A DNA stretch of 64,000 nt from Mycobacterium sp. 852002-51057_SCH5723018 (GCF_001667035.1 NZ_LZIR01000001.1:1-64000); one strand, 5' to 3'. Shown: positions 26,666 through 35,349, numbered from the stretch's first letter. Numbers and translations are program-made. The notes: a model not told the origin generated them from the sequence alone.

Positions 26666-27928
26666 GTGTCCGACAGCGGTCAGCTGCGCCGCAGCCTGGG
26701 GCTGTTCGACGCGGTGGTGATCGGGCTCGGGTCGATGATCGGCGCCGGGATTTTCGCCGCGCTGGGCCCGGCGGCGCATGCCGCGGGCTCGGGGCTGCTC
26801 CTTGGACTGGGGTTGGCGGCGGTGGTGGCCTACTGCAACGCCACCTCCTCGGCGCGGCTGGCGGCCCTCTATCCCGCGTCCGGCGGCACCTACCTGTACG
26901 GCCGCAAGCGGCTTGGTGATTTCTGGGGTTATCTGGCGGGTTGGGGATTCGTCGTCGGCAAGACGGCGTCCTGCGCGGCGATGGCCTTGACCGTGGGCGC
27001 GTACGCGTGGCCGTCGCAGGCGCACCCGGTGGCCGTCGCCGCGGTGGTGGCGTTGACCGCCGTGAACTATGTCGGGGTGCAGAAGTCGGCCTGGCTCACC
27101 CGCGTCATCGTCGCGCTGGTGCTCGCCGTCCTGGCGGCGGTGGTCGTCGCCGTGTTCGCCTCCGGGACCGCCTACGCCGATCGGCTGCAGGTGGCCGGTG
27201 CCTCCGTGGGCGGCGTGGTGCAGGCCGCCGGCCTGCTGTTTTTCGCCTTCGCCGGCTACGCGCGCATCGCCACCCTCGGAGAGGAGGTGCGCGACCCCGC
27301 GCGCACCATCCCGCGGGCGATCCCGCTGGCGCTGGCCATCGCCCTGGTCGTCTACGCGCTGGTGGCCGTGGCCGCGCTGGCCGCGTTGGGGCCACAGCGT
27401 CTCGCCGAGTCGACCGCCCCGCTGGCCGACGCGGTGCGCACGGCCGGGATGGGCTGGCTGGCGCCCGGGGTGCGGGTGGGCGCGGCGGTAGCGGCGCTGG
27501 GCTCGCTGCTGGCGCTGATCCTCGGCGTCTCGCGCACCACCCTGGCGATGGCTCGCGACCGCCATCTGCCGCACGCGCTCAGCGCCGTGCACCCCAGGTT
27601 CGAGGTGCCCCACCGGGCCGAGCTGCTGATCGGCGTCGTCGTGGCGGTGCTGGCCGCCACCGCGGACCTGCGCGGCGCGATCGGCTTCTCGTCGTTCGCC
27701 GTGCTGATCTACTACGCGGTCGCCAACGCCTCCGCGTTGACCCTCGGGCCCGACGAGGGCCGCCCACACCGGGTGATCCCCCTGGTCGGGCTGGTCGGGT
27801 GCGTGGTTCTGGCGTTCGCGATGCCGCTGTCCTCGGTGCTGACCGGCGTCGCGGTGCTCGGTGTCGGTGTCGCCGCCTACGCCGTTCGGCGGGTGATGGG
27901 CAGGAGGAGTGGCAACCTGATTCGATAA
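26666..27928 (+). CDS. APC-family amino-acid permease
   Basis: A 420-residue transporter with about eleven or twelve membrane helices. The first helix carries the APC substrate motif GLGSMIGAGIFAALGPAA. Later parts include LLFFAFAGYARIATLGEEVR, which is the conserved helix 6 region, and DPARTIPRAIP. It begins with GTG at 26666, with a GACGAGG ribosome site upstream. The gene sits inside the arsenic island and shares an ArsR-type operator with the divergent fusion gene. Uptake or export of an amino acid or amino-acid-like metal complex is possible. A direct role in arsenic handling is only suggested by position. The arsR gene follows after 16 bp. Confidence 0.88.
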   Translation: MSDSGQLRRSLGLFDAVVIGLGSMIGAGIFAALGPAAHAAGSGLLLGLGLAAVVAYCNATSSARLAALYPASGGTYLYGRKRLGDFWGYLAGWGFVVGKTASCAAMALTVGAYAWPSQAHPVAVAAVVALTAVNYVGVQKSAWLTRVIVALVLAVLAAVVVAVFASGTAYADRLQVAGASVGGVVQAAGLLFFAFAGYARIATLGEEVRDPARTIPRAIPLALAIALVVYALVAVAALAALGPQRLAESTAPLADAVRTAGMGWLAPGVRVGAAVAALGSLLALILGVSRTTLAMARDRHLPHALSAVHPRFEVPHRAELLIGVVVAVLAATADLRGAIGFSSFAVLIYYAVANASALTLGPDEGRPHRVIPLVGLVGCVVLAFAMPLSSVLTGVAVLGVGVAAYAVRRVMGRRSGNLIR

Positions 27929-27942
27929 ATGCTTATATAGAA
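27921..27942. promoter_or_regulatory. imperfect palindrome overlapping the arsR ribosome-site region
   Basis: TTCGATA and TATAGAA form an imperfect inverted repeat around an eight-base AT-rich centre. The right arm covers the AGAAGG ribosome-site region and ends two bases before the arsR ATG. The left arm overlaps the end of the permease gene. Binding by the ArsR that follows would block its own translation start and transcription, a common autoregulation layout. Confidence 0.5.
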
Positions 27943-27944
27943 GG

Positions 27945-28310
27945 ATGTCGAATCAAGCGCAGCGGTGCTGCCCGGCGCTGGGCACGGCGGCGATGGGTGA
28001 GTCGCAGGCGGCGGAGTTGGCGGCGATGTTCAAGGCGCTGGGCGACCCGGTGCGCCTGCGGCTGCTGAGCCTGATCGCCAGCCACCCCGGCGGTGAGGCC
28101 TGCGTGTGCGAGATCTCGGCCACCTTCGACGTATCGCAACCAACGATCTCCCATCACCTCAAGCTGCTGCGCTCGGCCGGCCTGCTCGACTGCGAGCGGC
28201 GAGGCACCTGGGTGTACTACTGGGTGATTCCCTCTGCATTGCAGCAACTTTCGTCGGTCCTGCACATCGATGACCTCGTTGGGGCAACGAGGCCAGGATG
28301 CGGGCCATGA
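27945..28310 (+). CDS. arsR: ArsR-family arsenic/metal repressor
   Basis: A 121-residue winged-helix repressor. The helix-turn-helix is about residues 60-82 (FDVSQPTISHHLKLLRSAG). The metal motif EACVCEI has Cys53 and Cys55, which corresponds to the classic arsenite-sensing CVC site of ArsR. Extra cysteines are at the N-terminus (Cys8, Cys9) and near the C-terminus (in RPGCGP), which could complete the site. It is the first gene of arsR-acr3-arsC-cadI, and its stop overlaps the Acr3 ATG (ATGA). Repression is expected to be relieved by As(III) or Sb(III). Confidence 0.9.
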   Translation: MSNQAQRCCPALGTAAMGESQAAELAAMFKALGDPVRLRLLSLIASHPGGEACVCEISATFDVSQPTISHHLKLLRSAGLLDCERRGTWVYYWVIPSALQQLSSVLHIDDLVGATRPGCGP

Positions 28311-29443
28311 CCAACGCCTCGACGCCGGTGTCCGCCCCACCGGCGGTAGCGGCCCGGCTCTCGACGCTGGACCGGTATCTCCCCGTCTGGATCGCGGTGG
28401 CGATGGCCGCCGGCCTGCTGCTGGGCCGATCGGTGCCCGGCCTGGGCGCGGCCTTGAGTGGCGTTGCGGTCGAAGGCATTTCACTGCCCATTGCGATAGG
28501 CCTGCTGGTCATGATGTATCCGGTGCTGGCGAAGGTCCGCTACGACCGGCTGGACGACATCACCTCCGACCGCAGACTCATGGTGAGCTCTGTGCTGCTC
28601 AATTGGTTGATCGGGCCCGCCGTGATGTTCGCCCTGGGCTGGCTGCTGCTAGCGGACCTACCCGAGTACCGCACCGGGCTGATCATCGTCGGGCTGGCCC
28701 GCTGCATCGCGATGGTCATCATCTGGAACGACCTGGCGTGCGGGGACCGCGAAGCCGCGGCCGTGCTCGTCGCGTTGAACTCGCTGTTCCAGGTCGTCAT
28801 GTTCGCCGCACTGGGCTGGTTCTACCTCTCGGTGCTGCCCGGCTGGCTCGGCCTGCCGCAAACCGGCATCGCCGTCTCCGTGTGGCAGATCGCCAAATCC
28901 GTGCTCATCTTTCTGGGCATTCCACTGCTGGCCGGATACCTGTCGCGCCGACTGGGTGAGCGGTCAAAAGGCCGCCAGTGGTACGAGACCCGATTTCTGC
29001 CCCGCATCGGGCCGTGCGCGCTCTATGGGCTGCTGTTCACCATCGTCATCCTGTTCGCCCTGCAAGGCCGCCAAATCGCTTCTCGGCCATGGGATGTCGC
29101 ACGCATTGCGGTCCCGCTACTGGCCTATTTCGCGATAATGTGGTGCGGCGGATATGCGCTGGGCTACGCCCTGCGGCTGGGCTATTCCCGCACCACCACC
29201 CTGGCGTTCACCGCCGCCGGCAACAATTTCGAGTTGGCCATCGCGGTGGCGATCAGCACGTTCGGCGCCATGTCCGGGCAGGCCCTGGCCGGGGTCGTCG
29301 GACCGTTGATCGAAGTCCCCGTACTGGTCGGGCTGGTCTACGTCTCCCTGGCGTTGCGCGCCCGGCTGTTCCGACACGAGCCCCAGCTAGGAGCCCAAGC
29401 CGATGGCCGACAAACCCCGCGTGCTGTTCGTCTGCGTCCATAA
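28307..29443 (+). CDS. acr3: Acr3 arsenite efflux permease
   Basis: A 378-residue membrane protein with about ten helices (BART superfamily). The conserved Acr3 cysteine occurs in GLARCIAMVIIWNDLACGD, and TAAGNNFELAIAVAISTFG is the typical late helix. Acr3 exports arsenite using the proton motive force. ATG 28307 makes the ATGA overlap with arsR; ATG 28298 is an alternative three codons earlier. Its last 41 bp overlap the start of arsC, so the C-terminal tail (about QADGRQTPRAVRLRP) is read over arsC and is probably not conserved. The family call is secure. Confidence 0.93.
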   Translation: MTNASTPVSAPPAVAARLSTLDRYLPVWIAVAMAAGLLLGRSVPGLGAALSGVAVEGISLPIAIGLLVMMYPVLAKVRYDRLDDITSDRRLMVSSVLLNWLIGPAVMFALGWLLLADLPEYRTGLIIVGLARCIAMVIIWNDLACGDREAAAVLVALNSLFQVVMFAALGWFYLSVLPGWLGLPQTGIAVSVWQIAKSVLIFLGIPLLAGYLSRRLGERSKGRQWYETRFLPRIGPCALYGLLFTIVILFALQGRQIASRPWDVARIAVPLLAYFAIMWCGGYALGYALRLGYSRTTTLAFTAAGNNFELAIAVAISTFGAMSGQALAGVVGPLIEVPVLVGLVYVSLALRARLFRHEPQLGAQADGRQTPRAVRLRP

Positions 29444-29819
29444 CGCCGGGCGCTCGCAGATGGCCGCCGCCTTGCTGAGCGACATGGCCGGCGATCGGAT
29501 CGAAGTGCGCTCCGCCGGGACCGAACCTGCCGACCGGGTCAACCCCGTCGCCGTCGCCGCCATGGCCGAACTCGGAATCGACATCGCCATCGGCGCGCCG
29601 AAAATCCTCACCGCCGACGCGGTGCGGGTCAGCGACGTCGTAATCACCATGGGCTGCGGCGACACCTGTCCCTACTACCCAGCAGTGTCCTACCGCGACT
29701 GGACACTGCCCGACCCCGCCGGTCAACCGCTGGCCGCGGTGCGCGCGATCCGCGACGACATCGCCGCCCGAGTCCGGGCTTTGATCACCGAGCTCCTGCC
29801 GGGAGCCACCACCCCCTAA
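29403..29819 (+). CDS. arsC: arsenate reductase ArsC (LMW-phosphatase type)
   Basis: A 138-residue reductase of the thioredoxin/mycothiol-dependent LMW-phosphatase fold. The P-loop is FVCVHNAGRSQMAAAL (Cys11 to Arg17) and the second redox region is MGCGDTCPYY, giving the cysteine relay. The late motif DWTLPDPAG carries the catalytic aspartate. It reduces arsenate to arsenite for export by the adjacent Acr3. Its start overlaps the end of the acr3 gene. In Mycobacterium the electron donor could be mycothiol or thioredoxin; the sequence alone does not decide. It is the second arsenate-reductase-like domain in the island, next to the fusion at 25839. Confidence 0.92.
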   Translation: MADKPRVLFVCVHNAGRSQMAAALLSDMAGDRIEVRSAGTEPADRVNPVAVAAMAELGIDIAIGAPKILTADAVRVSDVVITMGCGDTCPYYPAVSYRDWTLPDPAGQPLAAVRAIRDDIAARVRALITELLPGATTP

Positions 29820-29844
29820 CCGACGCCAGAAGGAAGGACCCACG

Positions 29845-30261
29845 ATGTCGCGCCTGCAATTGGCCCTCAACGTCGACAATCTCGACGAGGCAATCAGCTT
29901 CTACGCCAAGCTGTTCAACGCCGAGCCGGCCAAGGTCAAACCCGGCTACGCCAACTTCGCGATCGCCGAGCCACCGCTCAAGCTGGTGCTGCTCGAGAAT
30001 CCGGGCCATGGCGGCACTCTCAATCACCTCGGCGTGGAAGTCGACTCCGCCGACACCGTGCGCAGCGAAATCGCCCGTCTCACCGAGCAGGGACTGTTCA
30101 CCGAAGAAGAGCTGAACACCACCTGCTGCTTCGCCGCCCAGGACAAGGTCTGGGTCACCGGCCCCGGCGGGGAACGCTGGGAGGTGTACACCGTGATCGC
30201 CGACTCCGACACCTTCGGGCCGAACACCGACCATCCCGATGAAAGCTGCTGCACCGCATAG
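29845..30261 (+). CDS. cadI: ArsI/CadI-family metalloenzyme
   Basis: A 138-residue vicinal-oxygen-chelate (glyoxalase-like) protein, close to mycobacterial CadI. It starts MSRLQLALNVDNLDEAI, and the strong family segment is NTTCCFAAQDKVWVTGP, with vicinal Cys94 and Cys95. The likely metal ligands His61 (TLNHLGVEV) and Glu113 (RWEVYT) are present. The ArsI position-5 histidine is Gln5 here. The C-terminus has another Cys pair (ESCCTA). ArsI cleaves carbon-arsenic bonds, and CadI is a cadmium- and arsenic-inducible protein. It is preceded by a GAAGGAAGG ribosome site and follows arsC by 25 bp, so it is in the ars operon. Confidence 0.9.
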   Translation: MSRLQLALNVDNLDEAISFYAKLFNAEPAKVKPGYANFAIAEPPLKLVLLENPGHGGTLNHLGVEVDSADTVRSEIARLTEQGLFTEEELNTTCCFAAQDKVWVTGPGGERWEVYTVIADSDTFGPNTDHPDESCCTA

Positions 30262-30336
30262 CGCACACCAGGCAATGCTCGTTGTCAGCGGCGGCGCGCA
30301 GGATGGATGTCACGAACCCGTTTTACAGTGGATCTA

Positions 30337-30924
30337 ATGGACAACCGATTCGGTATCCAACTCAACCGCAGGACGTTCGTGGGTGCCTCCCTCGCCTTGG
30401 GCGGCGCCGTCGCCGCCGGTCCCGGCGCTGCCGGACCCGATCAAGCCCAGGACGAAGGCCACACCACCGTCGTACATGCCCGAATCAATGGCGAAGATCG
30501 AGAAATCACCGTCGATAACCGCACGTCGCTGCTGGACATGCTGCGCGAGCGGGCGGGACTACCCGGCACCAAGAAGGGCTGCGACCAGGGAGCGTGTGGC
30601 GCGTGCACCGTGCTGGTCGACGGTCGCCGGATCAACTCGTGTCTCACACTCGCGGTGATGCACGACGGTGCGCGGATCACCACCATCGAGGGCCTGGCCG
30701 ACAGCGGCCGACTCCATCCCCTCCAGCAGGCGTTCATCGATGACGACGCGTTCCAGTGCGGCTATTGCACACCCGGCCAAATCATGTCCGCCGTGGGGTG
30801 CATCGGTGAAGGGCATGCGGGCTCGCCGGCGGAAATTCGAGAGTGGATGAGCGGCAACATCTGTCGCTGCGGCGCGTACACCAACATCGTCAATGCGGTC
30901 GCCACGGCGGCGCGCGCCCAGTAG
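30337..30924 (+). CDS. paoA: PaoA-like 2Fe-2S subunit of a molybdenum aldehyde oxidoreductase
   Basis: A 195-residue subunit. The N-terminus (NRRTFVGASLALGGAVAAG) is a twin-arginine signal, so the enzyme is probably exported. The ferredoxin part has CDQGACGACTV and, in the second [2Fe-2S] domain, CGYCTPGQ with CRCGAY. ATG 30337 is preferred because it gives a proper Tat start; the frame opens earlier at 30307. It is followed after 3 bp by the FAD subunit gene. The PaoABC (YagTSR) enzyme oxidises aromatic and other aldehydes. The heterotrimer layout and cofactors are established for the family; the substrate here is unknown. Confidence 0.88.
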   Translation: MDNRFGIQLNRRTFVGASLALGGAVAAGPGAAGPDQAQDEGHTTVVHARINGEDREITVDNRTSLLDMLRERAGLPGTKKGCDQGACGACTVLVDGRRINSCLTLAVMHDGARITTIEGLADSGRLHPLQQAFIDDDAFQCGYCTPGQIMSAVGCIGEGHAGSPAEIREWMSGNICRCGAYTNIVNAVATAARAQ

Positions 30925-30927
30925 AAC

Positions 30928-31905
30928 GTGTTCCCTTTCCGCTACACCAAAGCCGTCGACGAGCAGTCGGCGCTGAGGGCCGCGGCCGCCGGCGCCCGTT
31001 ACATTGCCGGCGGCACCACGCTGGTCGACCTGATGCGGGAAACCGTGGAGCGTCCGGATTCATTGGTGGACATCAACGCTTTGCCTTACGCGTCGGTCGA
31101 CGTACGGCCCGACAGAATTCGCGTCGGGGCCCTGGTGCGGATGACTGACCTCGCCGCTCATCCCGTCGTCCGGCAGCAAATGCCGGTGGTCAGTCAAGCC
31201 CTTGAGCTCAGCGCCTCGCCCCAGCTGCGCAACATGGCGACGATCGGCGGGAACCTTTTGCAACGCACCAGGTGCCTGTATTTCCGCGACGTGTCGGCCC
31301 CGTGTAACCGACGCACTCCCGGCGCGGGTTGCGCGGCTATCGAGGGACGCAACCGCACGCACGCAATATTTGGCACCAGTCAAGACTGCGTCGCGACCCA
31401 CCCGTCCGATCTAGCCGTGGCCCTCGTGGCGTTGGACGCCGAGGTGGTGGCGCGGGACACGTCCGGGGAACGGCGAATACCCGTCGGCGATCTTTTTCGC
31501 GAGCCGGGTGACTCGCCTCACCAAGAGCACAACCTTCGGCCCGGCGAGCTGATCGTCGCCGTCGAGGTGCCGGTCGGGCCCGTGTCGCGCCGGTCCGGCT
31601 ATCTCAAGGTGCGCGACCGCCAGTCCTACGAATTCGCATTGGAATCGGCGGCGGTGGCGCTCGACATCGACGCCGGCGCCATCCGCAGCGCCAGGGTCGC
31701 GGTCGGCGGGGTCGGCACCGTGCCGTGGCGTTTGTCGGCCGTCGAAGGAGCGCTCAGGGGAAGGCCGCCCGACGCCGACGTCTTGCGCGGCGCGGCCGCG
31801 CTTGCCGCTGACGGCGCAAAACCGCTGGGAGAGAACGGCTTTAAGGTCGAACTCCTCAAGCGGACGGTTGAAAGACAACTGACCACCGTGGCGGCGTTGC
31901 CATGA
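30928..31905 (+). CDS. paoB: PaoB-like FAD subunit
   Basis: A 325-residue FAD-binding subunit. The FAD motif is AGGTTLVDLMRE near residue 28 and RNMATIGGNLLQRTRC follows. PaoB is unusual in carrying an extra 4Fe-4S cluster, and the required Cys-rich insert is present (CLYFRDVSAPCNRR, then GAGCAAIEGR and DCVATHPSD). It starts with GTG 30928, three bases after the paoA stop. Its stop overlaps the paoC ATG (ATGA). It passes electrons from the molybdenum centre through FAD to an acceptor. The match to PaoB rather than ordinary xanthine dehydrogenase FAD subunits rests on that insert. Confidence 0.88.
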   Translation: MFPFRYTKAVDEQSALRAAAAGARYIAGGTTLVDLMRETVERPDSLVDINALPYASVDVRPDRIRVGALVRMTDLAAHPVVRQQMPVVSQALELSASPQLRNMATIGGNLLQRTRCLYFRDVSAPCNRRTPGAGCAAIEGRNRTHAIFGTSQDCVATHPSDLAVALVALDAEVVARDTSGERRIPVGDLFREPGDSPHQEHNLRPGELIVAVEVPVGPVSRRSGYLKVRDRQSYEFALESAAVALDIDAGAIRSARVAVGGVGTVPWRLSAVEGALRGRPPDADVLRGAAALAADGAKPLGENGFKVELLKRTVERQLTTVAALP

Positions 31906-34070
31906 CGCAGGCACTGCCCTCCGCGCTGATAGTTTCCGGCCAGCCGATCACCCGGGTCGACGGCCCGCTCAAGGTGACCGGCAAAGCGCGGTACGCGGCC
32001 GACAACGAGTTTCCCGGATTGGTGTACGCGGCGCTGGTGTGCAGCACGGTGGCGTGCGGCCGCGTCGACCGCGTCGACGCCAACGCCGCACTGGCGCACC
32101 GCGACGTGCTTCGGGTGCTGAGCGACTTCCCCGGGTTGAAGCTGCCGTTCGATACACGCCAGGTTTCCTTCTTCGGCCAGCCCGTTGCCGTGGTTGTCGC
32201 CAGCACGCTTGAGGCGGCCGCCCACGGGGCGTCGCTCGTGGCTGTCCTTTACTCGGATCGGCCGGCGTTGACGAATGTCGATGCGCCGCAGGCCATTAGC
32301 CAGCCGGGGCGTTCCAATCGCGACTATGCCCGCGGCAACGCGGATCAAGCGATTCGCAGGACGTCGGTGGTAACAGACCTCGGGTACAGTATCGCCCGCA
32401 ACAACCACAATCCGATGGAATTGCCCGCGACCATTGCCAAGTGGGACGGCGACCAGCTCACGGTGTGGGACAAGGTTCAAAGCATCAGCTCGGCGCGGCA
32501 GGCCTATGCCGACGCTATGGGTATGCCCCCAGACCACGTGCGGGTGATCTCGCCGTTCGTCGGAGGTGCCTTCGGTAGTGCCGGGCAGACGTGGCCGCAT
32601 CAACTGCTCGCCGCATACGCCGCTCGGCGCATGCGGAGGCCCGTGAAGCTGGTGCTGACCCGCAAGCAGATGTATAGCGGAATCGGCTACCGGCCCACCA
32701 GCCGGCAGCGCGTGGCCATTGGGGCGGACCAAACAGGCCAGATCAGCGCCATGATCCACGAGGGACGAACGGAGACAGCAAAATACGGAACCTACGAGGA
32801 CGGGCTTGTCGGCATTCCGCGCTTTCTGTACCGCGTTCCCAACCTCCGTTCGACCTATCGCGTTGTGCCGCTCGACGTCCACCTGCCCACCTACATGCGG
32901 GGCCCCGGCGCGGTCACCGGCATGTTTGCCCTCGAGTCCGGCATGGACGATCTCGCACACCGGCTGGGCATGGACCCGATCGAATTACGCATGCGCAACG
33001 AACCCGACGTCGACCAGACCGACGGCAAGCCGTTTTCCACGCGGCGGCTAACCGACTGCCTCCGGCAAGGGGCGGCGAGCTTCGGCTGGGGCCGGCGGAA
33101 CCCGACTCCCGGAGCCGGCCGCGAGGGCGATCAACTCGTCGGAATCGGTGTGGCCGCGGCGGCCTACCGCACCCAGCGTAGTCAATGTGGCGCAATTGCA
33201 AGGGTTTTGGCTGACGGGACGGTCGAGGTACGAAGCGGAACCAGCGACATGGGGCCCGGAACTTACACCTCGATGACGCAGGTCGCCGCAGACGCGCTTG
33301 GGATGCCGCTAAGCCGCGTGCGATTCGCCCTGGGCGACAGCCTGTTCCCGCCCGCGCCGTCGCACTCGGGGTCGCGGACCATGGCCAGTGTGGGGTCGGC
33401 CGTCTTTACTGCCGCGAATATGCTGCGCGACCGCTTCGTTCGCACGGCCATAACCGACCCGGGATCGCCGCTCAACGGCCTGCGTCCGGACGACGTCGCC
33501 GTCACGGATGGCCGCATGGTCGCGACGACAGGGCCCGAGCGTGGCGAATCGTATCAGGATCTGCTGCGCCGCCGCGGATGGCCGAGTCTGGACTCGGAAC
33601 AGACATGGACACCCGACGACGCCGATAAGCGGTACTCGATGTACGCCTACGGAGCCGTGTTCGCTGAAGTCGTCGTCGACTCGTTACTTGCGACGGTGCG
33701 GATCCGCCGCATCTATGCCTGCTACGACGCCGGCCGGGTGATCAACCCCAAACTCGCGCATAGTCAGGCGATCGGCGGCATGGTCGGAGGAATCGGGATG
33801 GCGCTCCTGGAAGGGACCCAGCTGGACCACCGTGATGGCCGCATCGTCAACGCGAACATGTCGGATTATCTGGTGCCGGTCAACGCCGACGTCCCCGCGT
33901 TGGATGCAACCTTTTTACCGGCCGAGGACCGGATCGCCGATCCGATCGGCGTCAAGGGACTCGGCGAGTTGGTGATCGTCGGCGTGCCCGCCGCGATCGC
34001 CAACGCGGTGTTCAACGCCACCGGCAGGCGCGTCACCGATTTGCCCATCATGGTGGACAAGCTGCTCTGA
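31902..34070 (+). CDS. paoC: PaoC-like molybdopterin subunit, aldehyde oxidoreductase
   Basis: A 722-residue large subunit of the xanthine oxidase family. The molybdopterin motifs VGGAFGSAGQTW and MRGPGAVTGMFALES are present. The catalytic glutamate lies in GVKGLGELVIVG near the C-terminus, as in PaoC and other aldehyde oxidases. It uses molybdopterin cytosine dinucleotide in PaoC. The ATG at 31902 overlaps the paoB stop. No XdhC/PaoD insertion chaperone gene is visible in the window. Its downstream neighbours, a flavin reductase-like and a RibD-like gene, follow within 15 bp and then 3 bp, suggesting one transcript. Confidence 0.9.
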   Translation: MTQALPSALIVSGQPITRVDGPLKVTGKARYAADNEFPGLVYAALVCSTVACGRVDRVDANAALAHRDVLRVLSDFPGLKLPFDTRQVSFFGQPVAVVVASTLEAAAHGASLVAVLYSDRPALTNVDAPQAISQPGRSNRDYARGNADQAIRRTSVVTDLGYSIARNNHNPMELPATIAKWDGDQLTVWDKVQSISSARQAYADAMGMPPDHVRVISPFVGGAFGSAGQTWPHQLLAAYAARRMRRPVKLVLTRKQMYSGIGYRPTSRQRVAIGADQTGQISAMIHEGRTETAKYGTYEDGLVGIPRFLYRVPNLRSTYRVVPLDVHLPTYMRGPGAVTGMFALESGMDDLAHRLGMDPIELRMRNEPDVDQTDGKPFSTRRLTDCLRQGAASFGWGRRNPTPGAGREGDQLVGIGVAAAAYRTQRSQCGAIARVLADGTVEVRSGTSDMGPGTYTSMTQVAADALGMPLSRVRFALGDSLFPPAPSHSGSRTMASVGSAVFTAANMLRDRFVRTAITDPGSPLNGLRPDDVAVTDGRMVATTGPERGESYQDLLRRRGWPSLDSEQTWTPDDADKRYSMYAYGAVFAEVVVDSLLATVRIRRIYACYDAGRVINPKLAHSQAIGGMVGGIGMALLEGTQLDHRDGRIVNANMSDYLVPVNADVPALDATFLPAEDRIADPIGVKGLGELVIVGVPAAIANAVFNATGRRVTDLPIMVDKLL

Positions 34071-34085
34071 ACCGGAGGCGTCTCG

Positions 34086-34661
34086 GTGTTGGGCCGGCCT
34101 GCGTCGCGCGCCGCAATCGCGGCAATGCGATTCCCGCCCGGCACGAACGGGAAGACTGAGCGGGTGGCCGAGCCCGGAGCGGAAGCATTCGAAAAGCTGG
34201 TGGCGCTGCTCAACTATCCGATGTTTGTCGTGACCACGCAGGCCGACGGCGTCGCGGCCGGCTGCCTGGTGGGCTTCGCCAGCCAGGCCAGCATCCATCC
34301 GCCGCGCTTCCTGGTCGGCCTGTCCACCAAGAACCACACGTTTCGGGTGGCAGCCGGCGCCAGCCACCTGGCGGTGCACGTGTTCGACCACGAGCACCTC
34401 GAGGTCGCGGAACTCTTCGGCAGCCAGACCGGCGACACCGTCAACAAGTTCGACCGCTGCGCGTGGCACCGCGGCCCGGCACAGTTGCCCATCCTCGATG
34501 ACGCGGCGGCCTGGTTCGTCGGCAAGATCCTCGATCGTTTCCCCCTCGGTGACCACGTCGGGCACCTGCTGGAGCCCGTCGACGGCGAACCGCCGCGCGA
34601 GCTGGAGAGCTGGGTGTCCTTCGGCGACGTGCGCCACCTCGAACCGGGCCACGAGGCCTAG
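34086..34661 (+). CDS. flavin reductase-like FMN-binding protein
   Basis: A 191-residue protein with the flavin-reductase-like FMN-binding fold. The YPMFVVTTQADGVAAGCLVG segment, followed by FASQASIHPPRFLVGL and FDRCAWHRGP, is typical. Such proteins reduce flavin with NADH or NADPH, or use bound FMN. GTG 34086 has a GGAGG ribosome site, but the first 26 residues look non-conserved, so a later GTG at 34164 (165 residues) is a good alternative. It is 15 bp after paoC and 3 bp before the RibD-like gene. A link to aldehyde oxidase electron flow is speculative. Confidence 0.8.
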   Translation: MLGRPASRAAIAAMRFPPGTNGKTERVAEPGAEAFEKLVALLNYPMFVVTTQADGVAAGCLVGFASQASIHPPRFLVGLSTKNHTFRVAAGASHLAVHVFDHEHLEVAELFGSQTGDTVNKFDRCAWHRGPAQLPILDDAAAWFVGKILDRFPLGDHVGHLLEPVDGEPPRELESWVSFGDVRHLEPGHEA

Positions 34662-34664
34662 CCG

Positions 34665-35342
34665 ATGACGTCGCTACGGATGGGTGCCGTCGGCGACGTC
34701 ACCGAGCTGGCGTCGTTTTATGCCGACCCCCCGGACGGGGTCCGGGCGAACATGATCTTCAGCGCGGACGGCGCCGCCGCGTTCGGCGGTCGCGCCGGTC
34801 CACTGTCCTGCCCCACCGACCAGCAGCTGCTGAAGATCCTGCGCGGCTTCGCCGACGTGGTCCTGGTCGGCGCCGGCACCGCCCGCGCCGAAAACTATGG
34901 CCCGGTGCGGCTCATCGACACGCAACGCGCCACCCCTCCCCCGATCGCCGTGATCAGCCGGACCGGTGCACTGCCGACGCGGCTGTTCGGCAACCCCGAC
35001 CAGCCACCGATCCTGGTCACCTGCGCGCGGTCGGCCGCGCGGGAGGACCCGCGTCGACGCGTGCTGGTCGCCGGCGAGGATTCCGTCGACGTAACCCGCG
35101 CCCTCGCGCTGCTGCGCGCGCAGGGCATGAACCGCGTCCTGTGCGAGGGCGGACCGACCCTGCTCGACGAGTTGGTGGACGCCGACGCCGTCGCCGAGAT
35201 CTGCGTGACGCTGGCCCCCAAACTCGCCGGGAGCCAGCCGGTTGGCCAACGAAAGCCGTCCCGGCTTTCGATACCGGTGGCGATGCGGCTCGAGCACGCG
35301 CTGACCTGCGACGACTACCTGTTCCTGAAGTATCGGCGCTGA
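34665..35342 (+). CDS. RibD C-terminal-like dihydrofolate/riboflavin reductase family
   Basis: A 225-residue protein with the RibD_C/dihydrofolate-reductase-like fold. It shows RANMIFSADGAAAFGGRAG, VVLVGAGTARAENYGPVRL and RVLCEGGPTLLDELV; the last is the conserved EGGP turn. It is similar in layout to the mycobacterial Rv2671-type protein, which has NADPH-dependent reductase activity on dihydrofolate. The deaminase domain of full RibD is missing, so it is not a complete riboflavin enzyme. It is 3 bp downstream of the flavin reductase gene and 7 bp from the convergent SRPBCC gene. The function here is uncertain. Confidence 0.82.
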   Translation: MTSLRMGAVGDVTELASFYADPPDGVRANMIFSADGAAAFGGRAGPLSCPTDQQLLKILRGFADVVLVGAGTARAENYGPVRLIDTQRATPPPIAVISRTGALPTRLFGNPDQPPILVTCARSAAREDPRRRVLVAGEDSVDVTRALALLRAQGMNRVLCEGGPTLLDELVDADAVAEICVTLAPKLAGSQPVGQRKPSRLSIPVAMRLEHALTCDDYLFLKYRR

Positions 35343-35349
35343 GCCGCCG

